Source of the DNA: an uncultured Bacteroides sp. | Lineage (GTDB): Bacteria > Bacteroidota > Bacteroidia > Bacteroidales > Bacteroidaceae | DNA length: 64,000 nt | Assembly: GCF_947632445.1 (NCBI RefSeq) | Contig: NZ_CANRPM010000009.1 | Coordinates: 1 to 64,000 of the forward strand | Direction of reading: 5' to 3' | Part shown: in pieces, positions 41,971 to 51,250 of the stretch | Numbering within the stretch: position 1 is the first letter of the stretch | How the letters are laid out: each line of letters begins with the position of its first letter | Position numbers and translations under genes: made by a program | Notes under the pieces: generated by a model | The model's input: the letters and a program-made list of their open reading frames with translations, nothing else | Told to the model about the DNA's origin: nothing | Databases searched by the model: none

Positions 41971-43086
41971 ATGATAAAGATAGGAGACAAAGTTCGCTTT
42001 CTGAGCGAAGTGGGTGGCGGAAAGGTCGCCGGATTTCAGGGAAAAGACATCGTGCTGGTGGAAGATGCCGACGGGTTTGACATTCCGATGCACATCCGTG
42101 AAGTGGTCGCGATCGAGACGGACGACTATAACGTACCCACGCCTGCCTCGAAAGCCGCCAAGGCCTCAAAGAAGAAGACCGAAGAACAGCCGGCTCGCCC
42201 CGCTACGCCGCAACCGGCCGAACAGCCGATGCACCGCGTGGAAAAGCCCGAAATGTCAGTCAGCCTCCAGCCGGAAATGAAGGGCGGCGACGTGCTCAAC
42301 GTCTACTTGGCTTTTGTACCTGTTGACATCAAGGCGGTCAGCACCACGTCCTTTGAAAGCTATCTGGTGAACGACAGCAACTACTACCTCTATTATACTT
42401 ACCTCGGTGCCGAAGGCAAGGCATGGTCGGTACGCTCGCACGGGCTGATAGAGCCGAACACAAAGCTGCTACTCGAAGAGTTTGAAAAGGCCTTGCTCAA
42501 CGACTTGGAACGCGTAGCCGTACAACTGACAGCTTTCAAAGACCGCCGCTCCTTTCAGTTGAAACCTGCTGTCAGCGTAGAATTGCGTATCGACACGGTG
42601 AAATTCTACAAACTCCATACCTTCCAACAGACCGATTTCTTTGAAACACCGGCGCTGCTATACGGGATCGTAGAAAATGACCGGCCGGCCAAGCAAGTCT
42701 ATGTGTCGGCCGAGGACATCCAGGAAGCGTTGTTGCAGAAACGGGCGGTCGACAATGCGCCCCGCAAGCCGCAGTCCGTCGTCAAGCGGGGAGGCAAGAA
42801 CGACATCATCGAGGTGGATCTGCACATCGGCGAACTGCTGGACGACACTCGCGGCATGACCAATGGCGAGATGCTGAACTACCAGCTCGACAAGTTCCGC
42901 GAAGTGATGGAACAGTACAGGAACAAGCGCGAACAGCGTATCGTCTTTATTCACGGCAAGGGCGACGGCGTATTGCGCCGGGCGCTGCTGGATGAGCTGA
43001 AGCGCAAGTACCCCGCCTGCAAGGCACAGGACGCTTCCTTCCAGGAATACGGGTTCGGCGCTACGATGGTTACCATCAGGCTGTAG
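41971..43086 (+). CDS. DUF2027 and Smr domain protein
   Basis: 371 residues. The N-terminus ([37 protein letters not shown]) is the DUF2027 region; a charged Lys/Pro/Glu linker follows, then a beta-rich middle. The C-terminal 85 residues are an Smr domain: [27 protein letters not shown], with HGKG as its signature. Smr domains act as nicking endonucleases in MutS2 relatives and in ribosome-collision factors such as SmrB. This architecture is typical of Bacteroidetes. A role in DNA or RNA quality control is likely but unproven. It has its own promoter. Confidence 0.87.
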   Translation: MIKIGDKVRFLSEVGGGKVAGFQGKDIVLVEDADGFDIPMHIREVVAIETDDYNVPTPASKAAKASKKKTEEQPARPATPQPAEQPMHRVEKPEMSVSLQPEMKGGDVLNVYLAFVPVDIKAVSTTSFESYLVNDSNYYLYYTYLGAEGKAWSVRSHGLIEPNTKLLLEEFEKALLNDLERVAVQLTAFKDRRSFQLKPAVSVELRIDTVKFYKLHTFQQTDFFETPALLYGIVENDRPAKQVYVSAEDIQEALLQKRAVDNAPRKPQSVVKRGGKNDIIEVDLHIGELLDDTRGMTNGEMLNYQLDKFREVMEQYRNKREQRIVFIHGKGDGVLRRALLDELKRKYPACKAQDASFQEYGFGATMVTIRL

Positions 43087-43141
43087 GCAGCAGACGGTAT
43101 CGGCGGCTGTCTTCGGGTGAACTTACTATTTTCTTACTCCG

Positions 43142-43258
43142 CCACGCAGCACTTCCTGAAGTCCCGACGCAGTGCTGCGTGAGGGTGTCATGCAGTGCTT
43201 TCTGGGGAGGAGACGAAGCACTTCGTCAGAGGGTCAGCAAGCACGGTGTCAGGACGGA
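43142..43258 (-). repeat. Intergenic repeat family, copy 3 (partial)
   Basis: Inverted copy of the first 117 bases of 32446-32697. It adjoins MITE copy 2, giving a composite inverted repeat of about 375 bp with 32187-32565. Confidence 0.85.
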
Positions 43259-43309
43259 AAAATCTGCCCGTGAAAAAAAGAGGAAAAAAAACGGGGTTTT
43301 ATCACGAAT

Positions 43310-43519
43310 AAAATAGTCCTGTCACACCAATTTGCTGATATACAGTCGGTTGCTGCGACACGTGACAGGGCTGTGCAAACTTTTTTGAAATAAAATAAAA
43401 AATAGGCTGCCTTTAAAGGAAAGGTATTTTTTATTTTTTCACGGAAATGTTTACCAAAGGTACTAAGGTGTCGCACTAATTTATTGATAATCTGTTATTT
43501 GATGTGACAGGACTATTTT
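43310..43519 (-). mobile_element. MITE-like element, copy 2
   Basis: A 210-bp copy of the element at 32187-32395 in opposite orientation, with ends AAATAGTCCTGTCACA and TGTGACAGGACTATTTT. The gap 43087-43717 holds only this element, repeat copy 3 and the RecJ leader. Confidence 0.82.
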
Positions 43520-43717
43520 GAGCCTTCCCGGACTTATCCAAAATGATTAAAATTCGCCGGCAATGAGTTCCGCCCGTTTTTTTCCATTAAGAAAGATTTT
43601 ATGTTCTTTTTTGCTCTTGTTCCAAGACTTTTTGCTACCTTTACGACTTGTTGGGAAAATGGGCCGTTTTCGCTCGCCCGACACCTGAGACCTGAAAAAG
43701 AAAAAACAATATATATA

Positions 43718-45433
43718 ATGACTTACAAATGGAATTATCAACCCATAACCCCCGAACAGGCAGAAGCGAGCCGGCAGCTGGCGCAGGAGTTGGGCATTAG
43801 CCCCATACTTGGCCAACTGCTCATCGAACGCGGCATCACGACCGCCGCTGCTGCGCGGAAATTCTTCCGTCCGCAACTGCCCGACCTGCACGACCCGTTC
43901 CTGATGAAGGACATGGACGCAGCTGTGGCACGCCTGAACAAGGCTATGGGAAAGAAAGAACGGATTCTGATTTACGGAGACTATGACGTGGACGGTACCA
44001 CCGCTGTGGCACTGGTCTACAAGTTTATTCAACAGTTTTATTCGAACATCGACTATTACATCCCCGACCGCTACAACGAAGGCTACGGGGTGTCCTACAA
44101 GGGAGTGGACTATGCTGTGGAGACGGGCGTGAAGCTCGTCATCGTGCTGGATTGCGGCATCAAGGCCGTAGAGGAGATTACGTATGCGCGGGAGAAAGGC
44201 ATTGATTTCATTATCTGCGACCACCACGTGCCCGACGAGGAGCTGCCGCCTGCTGTGGCCATCCTGAACGCCAAACGTGCGGACAACACGTACCCCTACG
44301 AACACCTGTCGGGCTGCGGCGTGGGCTTCAAGTTCATGCAGGCCTTTACGATGAGCAACGGCATCGAGTTCCATCACCTGATTCCCCTGCTCGACCTTGT
44401 CGCCGTAAGCATCGCTTCGGACATCGTACCCATTATGGGCGAGAACCGCATCCTGGCCTATCACGGTCTGAAGCAGCTTAACAGCAACCCCAGCATCGGC
44501 CTGAAGGCTATCATCGACGTCTGCGGACTGACGGACAAGGAACTGACCATCGGCGACATCGTCTTTAAGATCGGGCCGCGCATCAATGCGTCGGGACGCA
44601 TCCAGAACGGCAAGGAGGCCGTAGACCTGCTGACGGAAAAAGACTTCTCCACCGCCCGCGAGAAGGCCGGACAAATCAACCAGTACAACGAGACGCGCAA
44701 AGACTTGGACAAGAGTATGACCGAAGAGGCCAACCACATCGTGGAGGGGCTGGACGGACTGTCCGACCGCCGCTCCATCGTGATTTACAACGAAGCGTGG
44801 CACAAGGGCGTCATCGGCATCGTGGCCTCACGCCTGACGGAAGTCTACTATCGCCCCGCCGTCGTGCTGACGCGCACCAACGACATGGCTACCGGTTCGG
44901 CACGCTCCGTCTCAGGCTTCGACGTGTACAAGGCCATCGAATACTGCCGCGACCTGCTTGAGAACTTCGGCGGACACACCTACGCCGCCGGCCTGTCGAT
45001 GAAGGTGGAGAACGTGCCCGCCTTTACCGAGCGGTTCGAAGAGTTCGTGTCCCAACACATCCTGCCGGAACAGACCAGCGCCGTAATCGACATCGACGCC
45101 GAAATAGACTTCAAGGACATCACGCCCAAGTTCTTCAATGACCTGAAGAAGTTCAACCCTTTCGGGCCGGAGAACACGAAGCCGACGTTCTGCACCCACA
45201 ACGTCTACGACTACGGCACGAGCAAGGTGGTGGGCCGAGACCAGGAGCACATCAAGCTGGAACTGGTGGACAACAAGTCGAACAACGTGATGAACGGCAT
45301 CGCTTTCGGCCAAAGCTCGCACGTGCGCTACATCAAGACGAAACGCTCGTTCGACATCTGCTTCACCATCGAGGAGAATACCCACAAGAGGGGCGAAGTG
45401 CAGCTCCAGATAGAGGATATCAAGCCGAATTGA
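43718..45433 (+). CDS. recJ: Single-stranded-DNA-specific exonuclease RecJ
   Basis: 571 residues from the ATG at 43718 (TYKWNYQPITPEQAEASRQL is the family start); the longer frame back to 43601 is noise. DHH-family motifs are LIYGDYDVDGTTA (motif I), D168-H169-H170 in CDHHVPDEELPP, and the DHHA1 domain with GGHTYAAG-type sequence (FGGHTYAAGLSM). RecJ degrades single strands 5' to 3' in recombination and mismatch repair. It lies 76 bases before recQ on the same strand, a functional pair, since RecQ unwinding feeds RecJ. Confidence 0.95.
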   Translation: MTYKWNYQPITPEQAEASRQLAQELGISPILGQLLIERGITTAAAARKFFRPQLPDLHDPFLMKDMDAAVARLNKAMGKKERILIYGDYDVDGTTAVALVYKFIQQFYSNIDYYIPDRYNEGYGVSYKGVDYAVETGVKLVIVLDCGIKAVEEITYAREKGIDFIICDHHVPDEELPPAVAILNAKRADNTYPYEHLSGCGVGFKFMQAFTMSNGIEFHHLIPLLDLVAVSIASDIVPIMGENRILAYHGLKQLNSNPSIGLKAIIDVCGLTDKELTIGDIVFKIGPRINASGRIQNGKEAVDLLTEKDFSTAREKAGQINQYNETRKDLDKSMTEEANHIVEGLDGLSDRRSIVIYNEAWHKGVIGIVASRLTEVYYRPAVVLTRTNDMATGSARSVSGFDVYKAIEYCRDLLENFGGHTYAAGLSMKVENVPAFTERFEEFVSQHILPEQTSAVIDIDAEIDFKDITPKFFNDLKKFNPFGPENTKPTFCTHNVYDYGTSKVVGRDQEHIKLELVDNKSNNVMNGIAFGQSSHVRYIKTKRSFDICFTIEENTHKRGEVQLQIEDIKPN

Positions 45434-45509
45434 CGCTCTCAGGCCGTGCCTGAATTTCTGCCAATCGGTGCACCAATCGTTCACACTCATCAAACCGAAC
45501 CGGGCGGTC

Positions 45510-47408
45510 ATGGACTACAAGGAAATACTGAAGCAATATTGGGGCTACGACTCCTTTCGCGGCATACAGGAGGACATCATCCGCAGCATCGGCGAGGGGC
45601 GCGATACGTTGGGACTGATGCCGACCGGGGGCGGAAAGTCCGTTACCTTTCAGGTGCCCGCCCTGGCGCGGGAAGGCATGTGCTTGGTCATCACCCCGCT
45701 CATCGCCCTGATGAAAGACCAGGTGCAGAACCTGAAGCGGCGGGGCATCAAGGCTTTGGCCGTCTATTCGGGCATGAACCGTCAGGACATCATCACGACG
45801 TTGGAAAACGCCATCTTCGGCAACTACAAGTTTCTCTACATCTCGCCCGAACGGTTGGACACGGAAATCTTCCGTATCAAGCTGGCCAAGATGAAAATCA
45901 GTCTGATCACGGTGGACGAAAGCCATTGCATCTCGCAATGGGGGTACGATTTCCGCCCCGCCTACCTGAAAATAGCCGAGGTACGCCGCCTGCTGCCGGG
46001 CGTTCCCGTACTGGCCCTGACCGCCACCGCCACGCCGGAAGTGGTGAAAGACATCCAGCAGCGATTGGAATTCCGCGAGGAGAATGTATTCCGCATGAGC
46101 TTCGAGCGAACCAATCTGGCCTACGTGGTGCGGCAGACGGAGAACAAGGCCGTAGAGCTGCTGCACATCCTGCAACGCATGGAGGGCAGTGCCATCCTCT
46201 ACGTGCGCAACCGCCGGCGTACCAAAGAGGTGGCCGAATGGCTGCAACAGCAGGGCATCACCGCCGACTTTTACCACGCCGGACTGGACGATGCCGTGAA
46301 GGACATCCGCCAACAGCGGTGGCAGAAGGGCGAGAGCCGTGTGATGGTAGCCACCAACGCTTTCGGCATGGGCATCGACAAGCCGGACGTGCGGCTGGTC
46401 ATCCACCTGGACTTGCCCGACTCCATTGAAGCCTACTTTCAGGAGGCGGGCCGTGCAGGTCGCGACGGGCGGAAGTCCTACGCCATCATCCTCTACGCCA
46501 AATCGGACGGCACCACCCTGCGCAAGCGCATCTCCGACAACTATCCGGGAAAAGATTACATCCGCGACGTCTACGAGCATCTGCAATACTACTACGAAAT
46601 GGCGATGGGCGACGGACGGGGCTGTGTGCGCGAGTTCGACATCGAGGACTTCTGCCGCAAGTTCAAGTACTTCCCCGTTCCGGTAGACAGTGCCCTGAAA
46701 ATCCTGACGCAGGCCGGCTATTTGGAATATACCGACGAACAGGACAACGCCTCGCGCCTGCTCTTCAGCATAGGGCGTGAAGAACTGTACAGGCTGCACG
46801 AACCGGGGGAGGAGATGGAGCGCCTTATCCAGACAGCTTTGCGCTCCTACACCGGCCTGTTTACGGACTACGCTTTCATCAGCGAGGAGACATTGGCCGT
46901 GCGCACCGGCCTTACCCACCGGCAAGTCTACGAAATGTTGAAGGAACTCTCCCGGCGGCGCATTGTCAGCTACATCCCCCGCAAAAAGACACCTTATATT
47001 ATTTATACGCGCGAGCGGGTGGAGAGCGACCGGCTGAACATTCCGCCCGCCGTCTACGAAGAGCGGAAGGCACGCTGCGAGCAGCGTATCAAGGCGATGC
47101 TCGAATACGTCACCAACGATACCTCTTGCCGCAGCCGCATGCTGCTGCACTACTTCGGCGAACAGAACGAACACGACTGCGGCCAGTGCGACACCTGTCT
47201 CAGACTCAGGCATAAGACCACGACAGACAGGACGGCCGACGATCTGTCCGAGAGGATTTTACACTGTCTGGACGGCCATCCCCTTACGCCGGCAGCCCTG
47301 GCCGACCGGCTTCTTGTAGAGAAAGACCTGCTGACAGAGACTTTGCGCCGGATGATGGACGACAAACAAATATTTGCCCGTCACGGAATGCTGCAAATCA
47401 GAAAATAA
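45510..47408 (+). CDS. recQ: ATP-dependent DNA helicase RecQ
   Basis: 632 residues from the ATG at 45510. Walker A is PTGGGKS (K43), the DExH box is D136-E-S-H139 followed by CISQWGYDFRP. The RQC zinc site is in CRSRMLLHYFG and CGQCDTCL, and a winged helix follows. The final HRDC domain of E. coli RecQ is not evident; the C-terminus instead ends with a short helical segment (LADRLLVEKDLLTETLRRMM). RecQ unwinds duplexes 3' to 5' for recombination and fork repair and acts with RecJ, encoded just upstream. Confidence 0.94.
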   Translation: MDYKEILKQYWGYDSFRGIQEDIIRSIGEGRDTLGLMPTGGGKSVTFQVPALAREGMCLVITPLIALMKDQVQNLKRRGIKALAVYSGMNRQDIITTLENAIFGNYKFLYISPERLDTEIFRIKLAKMKISLITVDESHCISQWGYDFRPAYLKIAEVRRLLPGVPVLALTATATPEVVKDIQQRLEFREENVFRMSFERTNLAYVVRQTENKAVELLHILQRMEGSAILYVRNRRRTKEVAEWLQQQGITADFYHAGLDDAVKDIRQQRWQKGESRVMVATNAFGMGIDKPDVRLVIHLDLPDSIEAYFQEAGRAGRDGRKSYAIILYAKSDGTTLRKRISDNYPGKDYIRDVYEHLQYYYEMAMGDGRGCVREFDIEDFCRKFKYFPVPVDSALKILTQAGYLEYTDEQDNASRLLFSIGREELYRLHEPGEEMERLIQTALRSYTGLFTDYAFISEETLAVRTGLTHRQVYEMLKELSRRRIVSYIPRKKTPYIIYTRERVESDRLNIPPAVYEERKARCEQRIKAMLEYVTNDTSCRSRMLLHYFGEQNEHDCGQCDTCLRLRHKTTTDRTADDLSERILHCLDGHPLTPAALADRLLVEKDLLTETLRRMMDDKQIFARHGMLQIRK

Positions 47409-47413
47409 TTCAT

Positions 47414-47421
47414 TACTTTTG
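47414..47421 (+). promoter_or_regulatory. -7 promoter element of the TPR gene
   Basis: TACTTTTG matches TAnnTTTG, 24 bases before the ATG at 47446. Confidence 0.6.
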
Positions 47422-47445
47422 TCCCGCAATCAATCAGAAACAGCT

Positions 47446-48384
47446 ATGGGATTTTTCAAATCATTGTTCTCCGGGAAGCCCTCCGATTCCGAAGAGGAGC
47501 AACAGAAGAATAAACAAAAGAACTTCGAGATATTCAAATACGACGGTATGCGTGCCCAACGCATGGGACGCAGCGACTATGCCGTCAAATGCTTTCAGGA
47601 AGCGCTGGCCCTGCAGGAAGATTTCGAGACGATGGGGTACCTGGTACAGGTCTATATACAGACCAACCGGCTGGCCGAGGCACGCCGCCTGCTGGAGCGC
47701 ATGGCGCAAATCGAACCGACACACACCAACACGTTCCTGAACCTGGCCAATGTATGTTTCGTGCAGGAAGACTATCCGGCTATGGCTGAGGCTGCCCGGA
47801 AAGCCATTGCCATCGAAGAAGGCAACGCAATGGCCCACTATCTGCTGGGCAAGGCGACGGACGGACAGGGCGACGGCATCATGTGCATTGCCCACCTGAC
47901 AAAGGCCATCCTGCTGAAGGACGACTTCACGGAAGCGCGTCTGCTGCGTGCCGAGGCACTGATAAAGATGCAGCAATACAAAGAGGCTACGGAAGATATT
48001 GAAGCCATCCTGAGCCGGGACTCCGGCGAAGAGAACGCTTTGCTGCTCCGCGGCCGTATCAAAGAAGCCAACGGACAACCGGAAGAAGCCGAAGCCGACT
48101 ACCGCAAGGTGACAGACGATAATCCGTTCAACGAACAGGCCTATCTGTACCTGGGCCGACTGTATATCGGACAGAAGAAAATGACGGAGGCAATCGCCGT
48201 CTTTGACGAAGCAATCGAACTGAATCCCAACTTTGCCAAGGCATACCATGAACGCGGCCGTGCCAAGCTGCTGAACGGCGACAAAGACGGAGCCACGGAA
48301 GACATGAAGAAGGGGCTGGAGCTGAACCCGAAGGAAAGCGAGGCCTTCAACGGCGAATACAACAACCGGCCGGAGGCACATTGA
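47446..48384 (+). CDS. Tetratricopeptide-repeat protein
   Basis: 312 residues from the ATG at 47446 (MGFFKSLFSGKP); the earlier in-frame start at 47374 overlaps recQ and the promoter. About seven to eight TPR units follow a Lys/Glu/Gln-rich segment, for example YAVKCFQEALALQEDFETMG, AEARRLLERMAQIEPTHTNT and AIAVFDEAIELNPNFAKAYH. It has no signal peptide and should be a cytoplasmic protein-interaction scaffold. I cannot name a partner. It has its own promoter after recQ. Confidence 0.85.
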   Translation: MGFFKSLFSGKPSDSEEEQQKNKQKNFEIFKYDGMRAQRMGRSDYAVKCFQEALALQEDFETMGYLVQVYIQTNRLAEARRLLERMAQIEPTHTNTFLNLANVCFVQEDYPAMAEAARKAIAIEEGNAMAHYLLGKATDGQGDGIMCIAHLTKAILLKDDFTEARLLRAEALIKMQQYKEATEDIEAILSRDSGEENALLLRGRIKEANGQPEEAEADYRKVTDDNPFNEQAYLYLGRLYIGQKKMTEAIAVFDEAIELNPNFAKAYHERGRAKLLNGDKDGATEDMKKGLELNPKESEAFNGEYNNRPEAH

Positions 48385-48463
48385 TGCGGGAATTAGATGA
48401 AAAATACTGACAGTTGAAGCCTCCTTTCCGGCCGTTTTCCCGCCCATTTGCCTTCGCCGGAAA

Positions 48464-48631
48464 GGGGGGGGGGTTCAGACCCCCGTCAGAAGGTGTTCTG
48501 GAGGGGGGGGGTTCAATCGATCCTCCGTATCGATCATCATCGATCTTCCGTATCGATCATCATCGATCCTCCGTATCGATCATCGTCGATCTTCCGTATC
48601 GACAGAAGCCGATGTTCCGAGTCGACAGGGA
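48464..48631. repeat. G-runs and a 23-bp tandem repeat
   Basis: Runs of ten G (48464-48473) and nine G (48503-48511) precede four 23-bp units starting at 48517, 48540, 48563 and 48586 (TCGATCYTCCGTATCGATCA type), plus one decayed unit. Each unit contains an ATCGAT palindrome. The 385-870 region after the TPR gene has no credible gene; open frames through the repeats are artefacts of its period. Confidence 0.85.
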
Positions 48632-48856
48632 AGGGTGTTCGGCATTGGTAATAAATATATACATTATCCTTTCGGTGCAATACCACGTTCTACGGGGGAT
48701 GTCGTCGCGCAGAAATACATATAATACTCAAAAACGGGGTTCCGCAGAAATAATCACGGTCGCCTATTCGTTACCCGAATTTCTGCCATTTCCCACAATC
48801 ATCCTTGTTCAGTGGAATAAAATTGATACGTTTTTCAAAAAAAACATGGAATATTG

Positions 48857-48886
48857 TTTGCATTTCAAAGAAAAGCATTACATTTG
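48857..48886 (+). promoter_or_regulatory. Promoter of the aromatic amino acid operon
   Basis: TTTG (48857-48860) and TACATTTG (48879-48886), spaced by 18 bases, fit the Bacteroides -33/-7 consensus. The leader peptide ATG follows at 48914. Confidence 0.65.
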
Positions 48887-48913
48887 CCGACGAAATAACA
48901 ACAAAAGCGAAAT

Positions 48914-49000
48914 ATGAATCTGTTTGCTTACGCATATTACTTCTTCTTTTACTTTTACTTTAGCCACAGAGTAGAGCGGGAGTTTGTATGTGTCAAGTGA
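48914..49000 (+). CDS. pheL: Phe/Tyr-rich leader peptide of the aromatic operon
   Basis: 28 codons: MNLFAYAYYFFFYFYFSHRV, then EREFVCVK and stop. Seven Phe and five Tyr codons, ten of them between codons 8 and 16 or near it, form a ribosome-stalling cassette. The GAGCGGGA at 48974-48981, inside its own coding end, is exactly complementary to TCCCGCTC of the terminator. A ribosome stalled for Phe or Tyr leaves it free to act as antiterminator, while one reaching the stop masks it. The symbol is used by analogy to enteric pheL. Confidence 0.88.
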   Translation: MNLFAYAYYFFFYFYFSHRVEREFVCVK

Positions 49001-49047
49001 CAGTGACGCTTAAGAACTGAATAAAGGACTGAAATGAAAGATACGGA

Positions 49048-49080
49048 TCCCGCTCCCATGATTTGGAAGCGGGTTTTTTG
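49048..49080 (+). terminator. Attenuator terminator
   Basis: CCCGCTCCC (49049-49057) pairs with GGAAGCGGG (49065-49073) with one mismatch, then TTTTTTG. Its left arm is the partner of GAGCGGGA in the leader peptide gene, so antiterminator and terminator exclude each other. It lies 14 bases before the pheA ATG. Confidence 0.9.
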
Positions 49081-49093
49081 TTAATACAACGAT

Positions 49094-49942
49094 ATGAGAC
49101 GAATAGCCATTCAAGGAACGCTGGGTTCCTTCCACGACATTGCAGCACACCGATACTTCGAAGGCGAAGACCTCGAACTGATTTGTTGCGCTACGTTTGA
49201 AGACGTGTTCAAGTCGATCCGTCAGGACAGCCAGGTCATCGGCATGCTGGCCATCGAGAACACCATTGCGGGTAGTCTGCTCTACAACAACGAACTGCTG
49301 AGACAGAGCGGTACGCAAATCATCGGCGAGCACAAGCTGCGCATCTCACACAGCTTCGTCTGCCTGCCTGAGGAGGACTGGGACGACATCACCGAGGTCA
49401 ACTCACACCCCATCGCCCTGATGCAATGCCGCGAGTTCCTGAGCCTGCACCCGAATATCAAGGTTGTGGAAAGCGAGGACACGGCCCTCAGCGCCGAAAT
49501 CATCAAGAAGGAACATCTGAAAGGGCATGCCGCCATCTGTGCGAAAGCCGCAGCCGAACTTTATGGCATGAAGGTGCTGCAGGAGGGCATCGAGACGAAC
49601 AAGCATAACTTCACCCGCTTCCTCGTGGTGGCCGACCCGTGGCAGGTGGACGAGCTGAACCGCCATCGTAACCGCGAACCCGACAAGGCCAGCTTAGTGT
49701 TCACCCTGCCTCACACCGAGGGGAGCCTCTCGCAGGTACTGTCCATCCTCTCGTTCTACCGCATCAACCTGACCAAGATCCAGTCACTGCCCATCATCGG
49801 ACGGGAATGGGAATACCAGTTCTACGTGGATGTCATGTTCGACCAGCTCTTGCGATACAAACAGGCGCTTGCCGCCATCAGCCCGCTGACCAAAGAATTA
49901 AAGATATTAGGAGAATACGAAGATGGAAAATCAACACTCTGA
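49094..49942 (+). CDS. pheA: Prephenate dehydratase
   Basis: 282 residues. The dehydratase domain (about 1-185) shows the start RRIAIQGTLGSFHDIAAHRY, the loop IENTIAGSLLYN and the catalytic TRF motif in NKHNFTRFLVV. An ACT regulatory domain (about 195-275; SLVFTLPHTEGSLSQVLSIL) follows. The Phe-binding ESRP motif is replaced (LTKIQSLP), so feedback inhibition by Phe may differ. It turns prephenate into phenylpyruvate. No chorismate mutase domain is fused; that activity lies in the third gene. It is the first structural gene behind the attenuator. Confidence 0.93.
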   Translation: MRRIAIQGTLGSFHDIAAHRYFEGEDLELICCATFEDVFKSIRQDSQVIGMLAIENTIAGSLLYNNELLRQSGTQIIGEHKLRISHSFVCLPEEDWDDITEVNSHPIALMQCREFLSLHPNIKVVESEDTALSAEIIKKEHLKGHAAICAKAAAELYGMKVLQEGIETNKHNFTRFLVVADPWQVDELNRHRNREPDKASLVFTLPHTEGSLSQVLSILSFYRINLTKIQSLPIIGREWEYQFYVDVMFDQLLRYKQALAAISPLTKELKILGEYEDGKSTL

Positions 49943-51119
49943 TAAAGGAACAGGCTACCGGCCGGCCGACCGGCTGACTTCGGTCAGCGAATACTACTTC
50001 TCACGTAAATTGAAAGAAGTGGCACAGATGAATGCGCAGGGCATGGACGTCATCAGCTTGGGCATCGGAAGCCCCGACATGCCGCCCTCCGAACAGACCA
50101 TCCGCACGTTGTGCGAAGCGGCACAGAATCCCGACGGACACGGGTACATGCCTTATATAGGCATCCCCGAACTGCGCAAGAGCTTTGCTGCCTGGTATCG
50201 CCGCTGGTACGGAGTAGACCTCGACCCGCAGACAGAAATACAGCCGCTCATCGGCTCGAAGGAAGGCATCCTGCACGTCACACTGGCTTTTGTAAACCCC
50301 GGCGAGCAGGTATTGGTTCCAAATCCGGGCTACCCCACCTACACCTCGCTAAGCAAGATACTGGGCGCTGAAGTGGTGAACTACGACCTGAAGGAAGAAG
50401 ACGGCTGGATGCCCGACTGGGAACAGTTGGAAGCTCTGGACACGAGCCGTGTCAAGCTGATGTGGACTAACTACCCCAACATGCCTACCGGTGCACCTGC
50501 CACTCCCGAACTTTACAGACGGCTGGTAGATTTTGCCCGCAGGAAAGGCATCATCATCGTGAATGACAATCCCTACAGCTTCATCCTGAACGACCATCCG
50601 CTGAGCATCCTCAGCGTGCCGGGCGCAAAGGAGTGCTGTATAGAGTTCAACTCCATGAGTAAGAGCCACAACATGCCGGGCTGGCGCATCGGTATGCTCG
50701 CCTCGAATCCGCAGTTCGTGCAATGGGTGCTGAAGGTGAAGAGCAACATCGACAGCGGTATGTTCCGCGCCATGCAGCTGGCCGCCGCCACAGCTCTCGA
50801 AGCTGACACCGACTGGTACGAAGGCAATAACCGCAACTATCGGAACCGTCGCCGCCTGGCCGGAGAAATTATGCACACACTGGGCTGCACCTATGACGAG
50901 CGGCAGGTGGGCATGTTCCTTTGGGGACGCATCCCCGACACATGCAAGGACGTGGAGGAACTGACTGAACATGTGCTCCACGAAGCCCGCGTCTTCATCA
51001 CTCCCGGCTTCATCTTCGGCTCGAACGGGGCGCGATACATCCGCATCTCGCTCTGCTGTAAGGACGCGAAACTGGAGGAAGCGCTGGAGAGAATCAAGAA
51101 AATGAAAAACAAGGAATGA
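49923..51119 (+). CDS. Pyridoxal-phosphate aminotransferase, aromatic pathway
   Basis: 398 residues, fold type I, class I/II aminotransferase. The PLP lysine is K247 in SMSKSHNMPGWRIG; substrate loop ISLGIGSPDMPPSEQTI and NYPNMPTGAPAT (the PLP-Asn) are clear. Its sequence is close to the DapL/AspC-like group of Bacteroidetes. The overlap of 20 bases with pheA and the following aro and tyrA genes argue that it makes Phe and Tyr from phenylpyruvate and 4-hydroxyphenylpyruvate, or acts on prephenate. The exact keto acid is an inference from context. Confidence 0.86.
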   Translation: MENQHSDKGTGYRPADRLTSVSEYYFSRKLKEVAQMNAQGMDVISLGIGSPDMPPSEQTIRTLCEAAQNPDGHGYMPYIGIPELRKSFAAWYRRWYGVDLDPQTEIQPLIGSKEGILHVTLAFVNPGEQVLVPNPGYPTYTSLSKILGAEVVNYDLKEEDGWMPDWEQLEALDTSRVKLMWTNYPNMPTGAPATPELYRRLVDFARRKGIIIVNDNPYSFILNDHPLSILSVPGAKECCIEFNSMSKSHNMPGWRIGMLASNPQFVQWVLKVKSNIDSGMFRAMQLAAATALEADTDWYEGNNRNYRNRRRLAGEIMHTLGCTYDERQVGMFLWGRIPDTCKDVEELTEHVLHEARVFITPGFIFGSNGARYIRISLCCKDAKLEEALERIKKMKNKE

Positions 51120-51250
51120 AGAATTTCAAACCGCTTCATTCGCAAGACATAGAAACAATTAATAATAAATAGAAGAACTACAATGATGAAGCCGCAAGAA
51201 CGCAAGAGGAAATGCTTCATTCTTCATTCATCATTCTTAATTCAATCGTT

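Noticed and set aside
45420-47213. 597-codon minus-strand open frame opposite recQ
   Set aside because: GC-rich third positions of recQ keep the reverse frame open. No motif was recognised, and recQ has all its motifs.
48517-48631. Possible CRISPR array
   Set aside because: Units are contiguous without spacers and no cas gene is near.
48414-48917. Open frames through the 23-bp repeat array
   Set aside because: The open frame results from the repeat composition; there is no start signal, and the region is better explained as tandem repeat.
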